DNA of 64,000 nucleotides, from assembly GCF_003350535.1 (NCBI RefSeq), contig NZ_QQBB01000002.1:366495-430494 (forward strand), given 5' to 3'. Positions 45,019-64,000 of the stretch are shown in pieces. Origin of the DNA: Microvirga subterranea (GTDB lineage: Bacteria > Pseudomonadota > Alphaproteobacteria > Rhizobiales > Beijerinckiaceae). Each line of letters begins with the position of its first letter. Positions within the stretch are counted from its first letter, which is position 1. Below the pieces are notes generated by a model, which saw only the letters and a list, made by a program, of their open reading frames with translations, made no database searches and had not been told where the DNA came from. A program made the position numbers and the translations under genes.

Positions 45019-45094
45019 AGCCGCCACGGAACGCCGGCCGACGAAACGGCGCACCGTGAACGACCGCGGCGCCCAGGCGCATTGGTTGGCTCTA

Positions 45095-45179
45095 GGGGGA
45101 ATGTCCCGAGCGGCAAAGGGGGCGGACTGTAAATCCGCTGGCTATGCCTTCGTAGGTTCGAGTCCTACTTCCCCCACCA
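45095..45179 (+). tRNA. tRNA-Tyr (anticodon GTA)
   Basis: 85 bases with encoded CCA. Acceptor GGGGGAA/TTCCCCC, anticodon loop CTGTAAA read as GTA, long class II variable arm between the anticodon and T arms, T loop TTCGAGT. The order tRNA-Tyr, tRNA-Gly, tuf, tRNA-Trp, secE, nusG is the usual one of this locus in many bacteria. Confidence 0.96.
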
Positions 45180-45197
45180 CCAACCCGTCGTTTGAGT

Positions 45198-45271
45198 GCG
45201 GGTGTAGCTCAATGGTAGAGCAGCAGCCTTCCAAGCTGAATACGGGGGTTCGATTCCCCTCACCCGCTCCA
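45198..45271 (+). tRNA. tRNA-Gly (anticodon TCC)
   Basis: 74 bases with encoded CCA. Acceptor GCGGGTG/CACCCGC, D-arm GCTCAATGGTAGAGC, anticodon loop CTTCCAA with TCC, T arm GGGGG/CCCCT-type with loop TTCGATT. It lies 18 bases after tRNA-Tyr and shares its promoter. Confidence 0.96.
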
Positions 45272-45330
45272 ACTTCTCTCTCCGCCATTTTCATGCTCTG
45301 CCTGGCAAGACGCGTGCCTGGGGCCCAGGC

Positions 45331-45359
45331 TTGACAATCCGCAGGGAAGCTTCGACATA
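45331..45359 (+). promoter_or_regulatory. Candidate promoter of tuf (first copy)
   Basis: TTGACA (45331-45336), 17-base spacer, GACATA (45354-45359). It lies in the 273-base gap after tRNA-Gly and about 185 bases before the tuf start. A 6-bp hairpin (45467-45472 with 45478-45483, loop 5) sits between it and tuf. The -35 is perfect and the -10 has an alphaproteobacterial look. Confidence 0.65.
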
Positions 45360-45544
45360 GCCACGGCGGCACGACGCATTCCGACCACGGGTTCCCTTGA
45401 CGACATGTGCCGGGGTGGTCCCACGGGCCGCGTCATCCAAAACTATGCGACCGGATATCGAAATTGGCTCTTGCGCAAAGAGCGCAACCGCAATATCGGG
45501 ACGCCCTGAGAATTTTGTTCCTGGCCTCATCAAGGTAGAGATCA

Positions 45545-46735
<1,191 letters not shown>

Positions 46736-46746
46736 CTAAAAGGATC

Positions 46747-46771
46747 CAGGTGGCGGTTCTTCCGCCACCTG
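46747..46771 (+). terminator. Hairpin after first tuf
   Basis: Perfect 10-bp inverted repeat (46747-46756 with 46762-46771), loop TTCTT, 11 bases past the stop. No T tract follows (TCGACCG), so some read-through into tRNA-Trp and secE is possible. Confidence 0.6.
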
Positions 46772-46782
46772 TCGACCGCCGG

Positions 46783-46859
46783 AGGAGTGTAGCTCAATCG
46801 GCTAGAGCACCGGTCTCCAAAACCGGGGGTTGGGGGTTCGAGTCCCTCCACTCCTGCCA
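46783..46859 (+). tRNA. tRNA-Trp (anticodon CCA)
   Basis: 77 bases with encoded 3' CCA. Acceptor AGGAGTG/CACTCCT, anticodon loop CTCCAAA giving CCA, T loop TTCGAGT. It is located between tuf and secE, as in many proteobacteria. Confidence 0.96.
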
Positions 46860-46881
46860 GCGGATCGACAAAGCGGGCGTT

Positions 46882-46911
46882 TTGAGATACAGAGCGCCCC
46901 ACATTGGTATA
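46882..46911 (+). promoter_or_regulatory. Candidate promoter upstream of secE
   Basis: TTGAGA (46882-46887) with GGTATA (46906-46911), 18-base spacer, directly after tRNA-Trp. A 9-bp hairpin (46919-46927 with 46940-46948) follows. It would serve secE-nusG and the ribosomal genes. The pair is not perfect, so confidence is moderate. Confidence 0.45.
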
Positions 46912-46918
46912 AACAGGC

Positions 46919-46948
46919 GGCGCGAGGCTTGAAAAACGGCCTCGCGCC
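46919..46948 (+). terminator. Hairpin between tRNA-Trp and secE
   Basis: Perfect 9-bp GC-rich inverted repeat (46919-46927 with 46940-46948), loop of 12. It is followed by CCTTCAATTT, a weakly T-rich stretch. It could be a terminator for the tRNA transcript or an attenuator for secE. Confidence 0.5.
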
Positions 46949-47022
46949 CCTTCAATTTGGGCCTGACAGTGCCCTCAGAGGACGTCCGCAGCCTGGCCCA
47001 GGCGGCGCGGATGTTGTGCGAA

Positions 47023-47223
47023 ATGGCGAAAACGAACCCGTTCGATTTTCTGCAGCAGGTCCGCTCGGAAGCTGCCAAGGTCACGTGGCCGACCCGCAAG
47101 GAGACCATGATCACGACCGCGATGGTCTTCGTGATGGTGGTCCTGGCGAGCATCTTCTTCCTTGTCGTCGACCAGGTGCTCGGCTGGGGCGTCCGGACCG
47201 TGCTTCTCGGGCTCGGCAGCTAA
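47023..47223 (+). CDS. secE: Preprotein translocase subunit SecE
   Basis: 66 residues with one C-terminal transmembrane helix (about 38-58). N-terminal segment MAKTNPFDFLQQVRSEAAKVTWPTRKE holds the conserved amphipathic VTWPTRKE motif that contacts SecY. The start ATG at 47023 gives the usual length of the short bacterial SecE; the open frame extends 22 residues further from a TTG codon but without family character. It is followed by nusG after 12 bases, the canonical secE-nusG pair. Confidence 0.95.
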   Translation: MAKTNPFDFLQQVRSEAAKVTWPTRKETMITTAMVFVMVVLASIFFLVVDQVLGWGVRTVLLGLGS

Positions 47224-47235
47224 GGGGTGGATGGA

Positions 47236-47769
47236 ATGACGAAGCGTTGGTATATCGTCCACGCCTACTCGAACTTCGAGAACAAGGTCGCGCAGTCCAT
47301 CAAGGACCAGGCCGCCCAGCGGGGCCTGGAGGACAAGTTCGACGAGGTCATGGTGCCGACCGAGAAGGTCGTGGAGGTGCGCCGCGGCCGCAAGGTCGAC
47401 ACCGAGCGCAAGTTCTTCCCGGGCTACGTCCTCGTGAAGTGCGACCTGACCGACGAGGTCTACCACCTCATCAAGAACACCCCGAAGGTCACCGGCTTCC
47501 TCGGGGCCGATAAGTCGAAGCCCGTTCCGATCCCGGACCGTGAGGCCGAGCGGATCAAGGGGCAGGTGGCCGAGGGTGTGGATCACCCGAAGCCCGCCAT
47601 GAGTTTCGAGGTCGGCGAGCAGGTCCGCGTGTCGGATGGCCCGTTCGCCTCCTTCAACGGCGTGGTCGAGGAAGTCGACGACGCCCGGGCCCGCCTCAAG
47701 GTGGCGGTGTCCATCTTCGGCCGCGCAACGCCGGTCGAGCTCGAATACGGCCAGGTCGAAAAGATCTGA
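47236..47769 (+). CDS. nusG: Transcription termination/antitermination factor NusG
   Basis: 177 residues. An NGN domain (about 1-120: RWYIVHAYSNFENKVAQSIKD, VEVRRGRKVDTERKFFPGYVLVKCDLTDEVYHLIKNTPKVTGFLG) and a KOW domain (about 125-177, FEVGEQVRVSDGPFASFNGVVEEVD) are visible. It binds RNA polymerase, Rho and the S10 protein. Starts with ATG 47236; a GTG three codons earlier is also possible. The AAGGGG site just upstream fits ATG 47236. Confidence 0.97.
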   Translation: MTKRWYIVHAYSNFENKVAQSIKDQAAQRGLEDKFDEVMVPTEKVVEVRRGRKVDTERKFFPGYVLVKCDLTDEVYHLIKNTPKVTGFLGADKSKPVPIPDREAERIKGQVAEGVDHPKPAMSFEVGEQVRVSDGPFASFNGVVEEVDDARARLKVAVSIFGRATPVELEYGQVEKI

Positions 47770-47936
47770 CGTAAGGGGAGGCGTCTTCGCGACGCCGCTC
47801 CATCGGCCCCTGAAGGGGCCATCACCCGCGGGAGGTCTGCCCGGTTGCCAGCCGGGACCGACAGGCTGGACCGCGACCTGCAACCACCACTCCGTTCGGT
47901 CGGCTCCGGGCGGATGGTCCATTGGAAAGCAGTCCT
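47770..47936. other. nusG-rplK gap with two small hairpins
   Basis: 167 bases. Two consecutive perfect 6-bp hairpins occur at 47780-47796 (loop TTCGC) and 47805-47820 (loop TGAA), and a third, CCCGG/CCGGG, near 47850-47867. In bacteria the rplK leader often carries the L1 binding site that autoregulates rplKA; these elements lie in the right place, but I cannot prove L1 binding from sequence. Confidence 0.5.
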
Positions 47937-48365
47937 ATGGCAAAGAAAATCTCGGGCTACGTAAAGCTCCAAGTGCCTGCCGGCGCAGCCAACCCGTCGC
48001 CGCCGATCGGCCCGGCGCTCGGTCAGCGCGGCCTCAACATCATGGAATTCTGCAAGGCCTTCAACGCGAAGACCTCGCAGATGGAGAAGGGAACCCCGAT
48101 CCCGGTGATCATCACCGCGTATCAGGACCGCTCCTTCACCTTCGAAATGAAGCAGCCCCCGGTCTCGTACTTCCTCAAGAAGGCGGCGAAGATCGACAAG
48201 GGTTCGCAGACCCCCGGCAAGGGTGGCACGGTCGGCCGCGTCACCCAGGACCAGATCCGCGAGATCGCCGAGAAGAAGATGGCCGATCTCAACTGCGACA
48301 CCGTTGAATCCGCTATGGCCATGATCGCGGGCTCCGCCCGCTCCATGGGCATGGAAGTGGCCTAA
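47937..48365 (+). CDS. rplK: 50S ribosomal protein L11
   Basis: 142 residues. Signature stretches: [44 protein letters not shown], and [23 protein letters not shown]11 forms the GTPase-associated centre with 23S rRNA and the L10-L12 stalk. The start ATG at 47937 matches the family N-terminus. rplA follows after 10 bases. Confidence 0.99.
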   Translation: MAKKISGYVKLQVPAGAANPSPPIGPALGQRGLNIMEFCKAFNAKTSQMEKGTPIPVIITAYQDRSFTFEMKQPPVSYFLKKAAKIDKGSQTPGKGGTVGRVTQDQIREIAEKKMADLNCDTVESAMAMIAGSARSMGMEVA

Positions 48366-48375
48366 GGAGGGCATG

Positions 48376-49077
48376 ATGGCTGTAAAGGAAGGAAAGCGCA
48401 TCCGCGCCGCCCGCGAGGGCATCGAGGCCGCCAAGCTCTACCCGATCCAGGACGCGGTGAAGCTGATCAAGGAGCGCGCCAAGGCCAAGTTCGACGAGAC
48501 CATCGAGGTCTCGATGAACCTCGGCGTCGATCCCCGTCACGCCGACCAGATGGTCCGTGGCGTCTGCAACCTGCCGAACGGCTCCGGCCGTACGGTCCGC
48601 GTGGCGGTCTTCGCCCGCGGCGCCAAGGCCGATGAGGCCAAGGCTGCCGGTGCCGACGTGGTGGGCGCCGAGGATCTGTTCGAGACCGTCAACGGCGGCA
48701 CGATCGACTTCGATCGCTGCATCGCCACCCCGGACATGATGCCGCTCGTCGGCCGCCTCGGTAAGGTTCTCGGCCCGCGCGGCCTGATGCCGAACCCGAA
48801 GGTCGGAACCGTCACCATGGACGTGAAGGGCGCCGTCGAGGCCGCTAAGGGCGGCGCGGTCGAGTTCCGCGTCGAGAAGGCCGGTATCGTCCATGCCGGC
48901 ATCGGCAAGGCCTCGTTCGACGAAACCAAGCTCGTCGAGAACATCAAGGCTTTCGCCGACGCGGTCGCCAAGGCCAAGCCCGCGGGCGCCAAGGGCACCT
49001 ACATCCAGCGCGTCGCCGTTTCTTCGACGATGGGCCCGGGCGTCAAGGTCGACCCCGCTTCCGTTCTCGGTGCGTAA
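48376..49077 (+). CDS. rplA: 50S ribosomal protein L1
   Basis: 233 residues. Recognisable: [77 protein letters not shown], and the end [18 protein letters not shown]1 binds the mobile stalk of 23S rRNA and, when free, represses its own operon by binding the rplK leader. Two ATG codons adjoin (48373 and 48376); AAGGAGGG lies just before. A strong intrinsic terminator follows. Confidence 0.98.
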   Translation: MAVKEGKRIRAAREGIEAAKLYPIQDAVKLIKERAKAKFDETIEVSMNLGVDPRHADQMVRGVCNLPNGSGRTVRVAVFARGAKADEAKAAGADVVGAEDLFETVNGGTIDFDRCIATPDMMPLVGRLGKVLGPRGLMPNPKVGTVTMDVKGAVEAAKGGAVEFRVEKAGIVHAGIGKASFDETKLVENIKAFADAVAKAKPAGAKGTYIQRVAVSSTMGPGVKVDPASVLGA

Positions 49078-49104
49078 GCCCGAGCGGCGGTAAGGCAAGA
49101 CAAG

Positions 49105-49132
49105 GGCCCGGCAGTCTCTGCCGGGCCTTTTT
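49105..49132 (+). terminator. Intrinsic terminator after rplA
   Basis: Perfect 10-bp GC-rich inverted repeat (49105-49114 with 49118-49127) with loop TCT, followed by TTTTTC (49128-49132). It separates the rplKA unit from rplJL, so rplJL-rpoBC need their own promoter. Confidence 0.9.
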
Positions 49133-49661
49133 CGTAGAGGGAGGGCCATGAGGTCTCCTTCCGCAGCCGGGCTTGAACAGGCCGCCGGCTGCTCCTACGT
49201 GAGATTTCCGCTCCAAACTTTCCGCAAGGAAAAGTCATGCAATTGCCTCTTGGCTTTTGTATCCAAAAGGCTTATGGAGACGCGTTGAGTTTCTAAAAAT
49301 CACCGGTGACCAGATTCGTGCTGGCCATCGGCTAGGAATCCGCTCCGGAAACGGGGCGGTGACAGGCCGGCGGGCCAAGGGTCTTCCTTTGGCGCGTTCC
49401 GGCTATGTCCTGTCCGAGACTGCAGGTGCCGGTTCGTCCGGCTTAATTCGAGAGGACCTGCATAGACGGGGAAGCCGAGTTTCAGCCCATCAACGTGGGC
49501 AATGAGTATCGGTTCGAACCATCTCACCCGGTGCGCCTGAAAAGGCGTGATTTGGGGGACAGGGCTTGCGAGAGCGTCGTTCAAGGATGCCTCGGGTGCA
49601 AGCCTGGGCCTTGAACGACAGGTGCAACCGGCGGATTTATCCGCCAACCGGAGAGAGCCCA
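49133..49661 (+). promoter_or_regulatory. rplJ leader with L10-type structure
   Basis: 529 non-coding bases. Weak promoter candidate TTGGCT (49250-49255), 17-base spacer, TATGGA (49273-49278). A long hairpin with a perfect 11-bp outer stem (49576-49586 and 49609-49619) and a 22-base apical part lies 43 bases before the start; a second hairpin GGCGGA-TTTA-TCCGCC (49630-49645) lies 16 bases before it. In bacteria, this place carries the L10(L12)4 binding site that represses translation of rplJL; identity with that family is inferred from place and shape. Confidence 0.7.
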
Positions 49662-50180
49662 GTGGAAAGAGCAGCAAAACGCGAGCTCGTCTCGACGCTC
49701 AATGACGTGTTCACCAGCACGTCCGTGGTCGTCGTCGCCCACTATGCTGGCCTCACGGTCGCCGACATGCAGAAGCTGCGCGCGCAGATGAAGCAGGCCG
49801 GCGCCACCGTGAAGGTCGCGAAGAACCGCCTCGCCAAGATCGCTCTCGAAGGCACGGACGTCGCGTCCATCTCGGGCCTCATGAAGGGTCCGACCCTGAT
49901 CGCTTACTCGAGCGATCCGGTCGCGGCGGCCAAGGTCGCAGTCGATTTCGCCAAGGGTAACGACAAGCTCGTGATCCTCGGCGGCGCAATGGGCGCGACC
50001 GCCCTGAACGTGGACGGAGTCAAGGCGCTTGCGACCTTGCCGTCCCTCGACGAACTGCGCGGCAAGCTGGTCGGCCTCATCCAGGCCCCGGCCACCAAGA
50101 TCGCTCAGCTCAGCACGGCGCCGGCGGCGAAGCTCGCCCGCGTCTTCGGGGCCTATGCCAAGACAGGCGAAGCGGCGTGA
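49662..50180 (+). CDS. rplJ: 50S ribosomal protein L10
   Basis: 172 residues. Starts with GTG at 49662 ([31 protein letters not shown]), with a GGAGAG site. The [33 protein letters not shown] stretch is the 23S rRNA-binding part, and the C-terminal helix carries the sites for L7/L12 dimers. It is the autoregulator of its leader. The open frame upstream lacks family character. Confidence 0.98.
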   Translation: MERAAKRELVSTLNDVFTSTSVVVVAHYAGLTVADMQKLRAQMKQAGATVKVAKNRLAKIALEGTDVASISGLMKGPTLIAYSSDPVAAAKVAVDFAKGNDKLVILGGAMGATALNVDGVKALATLPSLDELRGKLVGLIQAPATKIAQLSTAPAAKLARVFGAYAKTGEAA

Positions 50181-50231
50181 GGCCGTAACCTCAACCATCA
50201 AACCGTTCGAACCGAACTTAAGGATCAAAAA

Positions 50232-50606
50232 ATGGCTGATCTTGCCAAGCTCGTTGACGATCTTTCGTCGCTGACCGTTCTCGAGGCCGCTGAGCTCTCG
50301 AAGATGCTCGAAGAGAAGTGGGGCGTTTCCGCTGCCGCGGCTGTGGCCGTTGCGGCTGCTCCCGGCGCTGCTGCCGCCGCTCCCGTTGAAGAGCAGACCG
50401 AGTTCACGGTCGTTCTCGCTGCGGCCGGCGACAAGAAGATCGAGGTCATCAAGGAAGTCCGTGGCATCACGGGTCTCGGCCTCAAGGAAGCTAAGGACCT
50501 CGTCGAAGGCGCGCCCAAGCCCGTCAAGGAAGGCGTTGCCAAGGACGAGGCCGAGAAGATCAAGGCGACCCTCGAGAAGGTCGGCGCCAAGGTCGAGCTC
50601 AAGTAA
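50232..50606 (+). CDS. rplL: 50S ribosomal protein L7/L12
   Basis: 124 residues. N-terminal dimer domain ([32 protein letters not shown]), Ala-rich hinge (about 35-50), and the factor-binding C-terminal domain with [25 protein letters not shown]. Stalk protein that recruits translation GTPases. Spaced 51 bases after rplJ and transcribed with it. A hairpin lies in the gap to rpoB. Confidence 0.98.
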   Translation: MADLAKLVDDLSSLTVLEAAELSKMLEEKWGVSAAAAVAVAAAPGAAAAAPVEEQTEFTVVLAAAGDKKIEVIKEVRGITGLGLKEAKDLVEGAPKPVKEGVAKDEAEKIKATLEKVGAKVELK

Positions 50607-50660
50607 TTTCTGCGGCCACATGGCCGCGGGGTTACTCCCGGCGCGAGCCGGGGTCTAGAA

Positions 50661-50699
50661 ACACACGGTCCCAGGCAGTTTTGCTTGGGGCCGTTGTGT
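50661..50699 (+). promoter_or_regulatory. Branched hairpin between rplL and rpoB (attenuator or processing site)
   Basis: 13-bp stem (50665-50677 with 50682-50694, two wobble pairs), loop GTTT, plus four more pairs (50661-50664 with 50696-50699) past one bulged T. No T tract, so it is not a normal terminator. The same place in E. coli holds an attenuator and RNase III site, which sets rpoB levels below rplL; the analogy is inferred. Confidence 0.6.
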
Positions 50700-50850
50700 C
50701 GTCCAAGAGCCCGAGCGGCATCTTGGCGGCACATGGGGCCGGGAAGGTCCCGGAATTTTGGCTTGCTGACGGCTTGAGCCGTCGGGCGGCTGATCGAGCC
50801 CTCTGGCAGGGCAGGGTGCTCGATCAGCCGTGTAGAGGAACGAGGTCCAG

Positions 50851-54981
<4,131 letters not shown>

Positions 54982-55095
54982 GGCGCGAGGCGCTTTAGGA
55001 CTTATACGATCGGGCCGCGGTGGTTTTCATGCCGCGGCCTCATGCAATTGCCGGTGAGGGTGCTTATCTAGCGTCCTCCAGCCCAGGAGACGGCG

Positions 55096-59271
<4,176 letters not shown>

Positions 59272-59293
59272 CCGCCCAGCTTAGCCAATCGAG

Positions 59294-59315
59294 AAGGCCG
59301 CCTCCGGGCGGCCTT
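59294..59315 (+). terminator. Terminator of rpoC
   Basis: Perfect 9-bp GC-rich stem (59294-59302 with 59307-59315), loop TCCG, followed by TTCTCTTT. It is 22 bases past the rpoC stop. Typical intrinsic terminator. Confidence 0.85.
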
Positions 59316-59786
59316 TTCTCTTTATGCCATTCCCCTCTTCACACGGCAGAGGCGGCGCTCTTGCGCGGGCTCAGGCCGTTCCCATATGAACCGAGGCAGC
59401 TCGGCTGAACGGGCTTGGCAGTGGTCTCCTCGACGCAGGATCGGCGATTTCCCTTGGGAAATCCGAAAAGTGTTGACTTTCCCCGACTCGGGCGCTAGAG
59501 AGACCGGACTTTCCGGCTGGCCGTAGGTTTCCGCCAGTCGAAGCGCCTAGCTTCGACCGATGCCACCTAAACGCTGCCGAACTCAACCTTGACTGACAGA
59601 AGTCAGATTAGGGCACGACCGCGGTCTCGAAATCGTGGTCCTCTGCAATCGCACCGCGCCAAGGGCTTCCTGAAGCCAATGGCGTGGCTTCGTTTTGTGC
59701 AAGCTCAAAAGGCTCGCCAGGGCGGCGCTTAACCGTTGAAGACACTCAAAGGCCACCGGGCGGTGGCTGTTGAAAGAGGGCACAGG
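59316..59786. other. Intergenic region before rpsL with a promoter
   Basis: 471 bases with no supported gene; the reverse-strand open frame here overlaps a longer shadow of rpsG. It includes a promoter (59473-59500), a small hairpin CTGAC-AGAA-GTCAG near 59593-59606, and a leader of about 280 bases up to rpsL, long enough for translational control by S7 or S12, though no such motif is proven. Confidence 0.55.
59473..59500 (+). promoter_or_regulatory. Promoter of the str operon
   Basis: TTGACT (59473-59478), 16-base spacer, CTAGAG (59495-59500). It lies ahead of rpsL-rpsG-fusA-tuf. The -35 is nearly perfect and the -10 follows the alphaproteobacterial CTATAT-like pattern only in part. Confidence 0.65.
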
Positions 59787-60158
59787 ATGCCAACGATCAG
59801 TCAGCTGATCCGCAAGCCGCGGACGGCGCAAAAGAGCCGGAATAAGGTTCCCGCGCTTGAGGCCTGCCCGCAGAAGCGGGGCGTGTGCACGCGCGTCTAT
59901 ACGACGACCCCGAAGAAGCCGAACTCGGCTCTTCGTAAGGTCGCCAAGGTCCGCCTGACCAATGGCTACGAAGTCATCGGTTACATCCCGGGCGAGGGCC
60001 ATAACCTTCAGGAGCACTCCGTGGTCATGATCCGCGGCGGCCGCGTGAAGGACCTTCCGGGTGTTCGCTACCACATCCTCCGCGGCGTGCTCGACACGCA
60101 GGGTGTGAAGAATCGTAAGCAGCGTCGTTCGAAGTACGGCGCGAAGCGGCCGAAGTAA
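59787..60158 (+). CDS. rpsL: 30S ribosomal protein S12
   Basis: 123 residues. [12 protein letters not shown] start, then [25 protein letters not shown] and [26 protein letters not shown]. Lys43 and the Lys of RVKDLPG, the usual streptomycin-resistance positions, are wild type. The ATG at 59787 matches the family start; an in-frame ATG 17 codons earlier is not used by homologues. rpsG follows after 33 bases. Confidence 0.99.
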   Translation: MPTISQLIRKPRTAQKSRNKVPALEACPQKRGVCTRVYTTTPKKPNSALRKVAKVRLTNGYEVIGYIPGEGHNLQEHSVVMIRGGRVKDLPGVRYHILRGVLDTQGVKNRKQRRSKYGAKRPK

Positions 60159-60176
60159 GCCGTCATTTCTTATTGA

Positions 60177-60662
<486 letters not shown>

Positions 60663-60687
60663 CGGCCGGACCCTGAGGAGCTAAGCG

Positions 60688-62763
60688 ATGCCCCGCACGC
60701 ACGCAATTGAGGACTACCGTAACTTCGGCATCATGGCCCACATCGATGCCGGTAAGACGACGACGACCGAGCGTATCCTTTATTACACCGGCAAGTCGCA
60801 CAAGATCGGTGAAGTCCATGAAGGCGCTGCCACCATGGACTGGATGGAGCAGGAGCAGGAGCGTGGCATCACGATCACGTCCGCTGCCACCACCTGCTTC
60901 TGGGACGGCAAGCGTCTGAACATCATCGACACCCCCGGCCACGTGGACTTCACCATCGAGGTGGAGCGTTCGCTGCGCGTGCTCGACGGCGCCGTTTGCG
61001 TTCTCGATGGCAACCAGGGCGTCGAGCCCCAGACCGAGACCGTTTGGCGCCAGGCCGACAAGTACGACGTTCCGCGCATCGTGTTTGTCAACAAGATGGA
61101 CAAGACCGGCGCGAACTTCTTCAACTGCGTCGACGACATCGTGAAGCGTGTTGCCGGCAAGCCTGTCTGCCTCCAGATCCCGATCGGCGCCGAGAGCGAC
61201 TTCAAGGGCATGGTCGATCTGATCAAGATGAAGGCCTATGTCTGGGAGAGCGATTCGCTCGGCGCGAACTTCGACGAGGTCGAGATCCCGGCTGACCTGC
61301 AGGATCAGGCCGCGGAGTACCGTGGCAAGCTCGTCGAGGCTGCCGTCGAAATGGACGATGATGCGATGGTGGCTTACCTCGAGGGCCAGGAGCCCGACGA
61401 GGAGACGCTGCGTCGCCTGGTCCGCACCGCGGTTCAGCGTCGTGCCTTCCACCCGGTTCTGTGCGGCTCGGCGTTCAAGAACAAGGGCGTTCAGCCCCTG
61501 CTCGACGCCGTCGTGGCCTTCCTTCCGTCTCCGGCAGATCGTGGCGCGATCAAGGGCATCGACTTCAAGACCGAGGAAGAGACCGTTCGCAAGCCTTCCG
61601 ACGAAGAGCCGTTCTCCATGCTCGCCTTCAAGATCATGGATGACCCCTTCGTGGGCACGATCACCTTCTGCCGCATCTACTCCGGCAAGGTGAACGCGGG
61701 CGAGACGCTTCTCAACTCGTCGCGTGACAAGAAAGAGCGCGTCGGCCGCATGCTGCTGATGCATGCGAACAACCGTGAGGACATCAAGGAGGCTCACGCC
61801 GGCGACATCGTCGCTCTGGCCGGCCTGAAGGAAGTCCGCACCGGCGACACGCTCTGCGACCCGAACAAGGCCGTGATCCTCGAGCGCATGGAGTTCCCGG
61901 AGCCGGTCATCGAGATCGCGATCGAGCCGAAGTCGAAGGCCGACCAGGAGAAGCTTGGTCTCGCCCTGGCGAAGCTTGCGGCCGAGGATCCGTCCTTCCG
62001 CGTTTCGACCGACCAAGAGTCGGGACAGACGATCCTGAAGGGCATGGGCGAGCTTCACCTCGACATTAAGGTCGACATTCTCCGTCGTACCTACAAGGTC
62101 GATGCGAACATCGGCGCTCCGCAGGTCGCCTATCGTGAGACGATCACGAAGAAGGCCGAGGTCGACTACACCCACAAGAAGCAGACCGGCGGTACGGGCC
62201 AGTTCGCCCGCGTCAAGCTGGTGGTCATGCCAAACGATCCGGGAGCCGGCTTCGGGTTCGAGTCGAAGATCGTCGGCGGCGCCGTGCCCAAGGAGTACAT
62301 CCCGGGCGTCGAGAAGGGCCTGCAGTCGGTGATCGGCGCTGGCGTCGTGGCCGGGTTCCCGGTCGTGGACGTCAAGGTCGAGCTGATCGACGGCGCCTTC
62401 CACGAGGTCGACTCGTCGGCTCTCGCCTTCGAAATCGCGTCTCGTGCCGCCATGCGTGAGGCTCTCCAGAAGGGCAGCTCCGTCCTTCTCGAGCCGGTCA
62501 TGAAGGTCGAGGTGACGACTCCTGAGGACTACACCGGCTCGGTCATCGGTGACCTCAACTCCCGTCGTGGCCAGATCCAGGGTCAGGACATGCGCGGCAA
62601 TGCCGTGGTCATCAACGCGATGGTCCCGCTCGCCAACATGTTCGGCTACGTGAACACGCTGCGTGGCATGAGCCAGGGGCGTGCGAGCTACACGATGCAG
62701 TTCGACCACTACGAGCAGGTGCCGTCGAACGTGGCTGCCGAGGTTCAGGCGAAATACGCCTGA
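60688..62763 (+). CDS. fusA: Elongation factor G
   Basis: 691 residues. GTPase for ribosomal translocation. Domain I with [27 protein letters not shown] and [11 protein letters not shown], then domain II to V, with the conserved [11 protein letters not shown] and the end [19 protein letters not shown]. It is the bacterial EF-G of standard length. The ATG follows GAGGAGC. It is followed by the second tuf 45 bases later, as in the usual str operon. Confidence 0.99.
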   Translation: MPRTHAIEDYRNFGIMAHIDAGKTTTTERILYYTGKSHKIGEVHEGAATMDWMEQEQERGITITSAATTCFWDGKRLNIIDTPGHVDFTIEVERSLRVLDGAVCVLDGNQGVEPQTETVWRQADKYDVPRIVFVNKMDKTGANFFNCVDDIVKRVAGKPVCLQIPIGAESDFKGMVDLIKMKAYVWESDSLGANFDEVEIPADLQDQAAEYRGKLVEAAVEMDDDAMVAYLEGQEPDEETLRRLVRTAVQRRAFHPVLCGSAFKNKGVQPLLDAVVAFLPSPADRGAIKGIDFKTEEETVRKPSDEEPFSMLAFKIMDDPFVGTITFCRIYSGKVNAGETLLNSSRDKKERVGRMLLMHANNREDIKEAHAGDIVALAGLKEVRTGDTLCDPNKAVILERMEFPEPVIEIAIEPKSKADQEKLGLALAKLAAEDPSFRVSTDQESGQTILKGMGELHLDIKVDILRRTYKVDANIGAPQVAYRETITKKAEVDYTHKKQTGGTGQFARVKLVVMPNDPGAGFGFESKIVGGAVPKEYIPGVEKGLQSVIGAGVVAGFPVVDVKVELIDGAFHEVDSSALAFEIASRAAMREALQKGSSVLLEPVMKVEVTTPEDYTGSVIGDLNSRRGQIQGQDMRGNAVVINAMVPLANMFGYVNTLRGMSQGRASYTMQFDHYEQVPSNVAAEVQAKYA

Positions 62764-62808
62764 ACCCACTAAGCAACATTCTTAAGATTCAAAGGAACGG
62801 GTGCCACG

Positions 62809-63999
<1,191 letters not shown>

Positions 64000-64000
64000 T

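Noticed and set aside
59787..60158. Streptomycin-resistance change in rpsL
   Set aside because: Lys43 and the second lysine region are wild type.

Overview
The window looks like core chromosome of a GC-rich alphaproteobacterium of the order Hyphomicrobiales (Rhizobiales), probably near Methylobacteriaceae (Microvirga or Methylobacterium type). The basis is gene content (DUF2865 protein, CreA, class II DAHP synthase, several small proteins typical of the order, and the order tuf-trnW-secE-nusG-rplKAJL-rpoBC-rpsLG-fusA-tuf) together with protein character. No database search was possible, so the genus is inference. No CRISPR array, prophage, insertion sequence, integrase, rRNA or complete replication origin was seen, and no obviously novel multi-gene system.

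Region 1 (1-9100), accessory and membrane or surface functions: a rhomboid protease, a CBS-domain protein, a patatin phospholipase, an MFS exporter, a 1104-residue surface or secreted protein with five exact 106-residue VCBS-type repeats, and three small hypothetical proteins. Region 2 (9300-20900): gltX, a two-gene ABC exporter, a DUF2865 protein, a VOC protein, CreA, a tctCBA tricarboxylate transporter with a strong intrinsic terminator after tctC, and an O-antigen-ligase-like protein overlapping glutathione reductase. Region 3 (21100-31700): class II DAHP synthase, a DMT exporter, a 27-residue membrane microprotein, nadE, hisI, folE, a NifU/IscU-like scaffold with yidD, thrS, and a CBS-BON fusion. 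Region 4 (31800-44900): a YfhO-like membrane protein with a secreted partner, nitroreductase, flavin reductase, CoA-ester lyase with a MaoC hydratase, nadK, cutA, a Tat-type metallo-beta-lactamase-fold hydrolase, two SPOUT rRNA methyltransferases, tRNA-Thr, and an MHS-type transporter with a large extracytoplasmic insert.

Region 5 (44990-64000) is the transcription-translation core: promoter, tRNA-Tyr, tRNA-Gly, tufA, tRNA-Trp, secE, nusG, rplK, rplA, terminator, L10 leader, rplJ, rplL, hairpin, rpoB, rpoC, terminator, promoter, rpsL, rpsG, fusA, tufB. The two tuf copies appear identical base for base from start to stop codon and are unrelated outside it, which points to gene conversion.

The most informative non-gene signals are RNA-level: the tctC/tctB terminator with a T6 tract, the long hairpin of the rplJ leader, a branched hairpin between rplL and rpoB, and two or three REP-like imperfect palindromes of the kind dispersed in Rhizobiales genomes. 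Three genes too short for ordinary ORF calling (27, 53 and 81 residues) are annotated.
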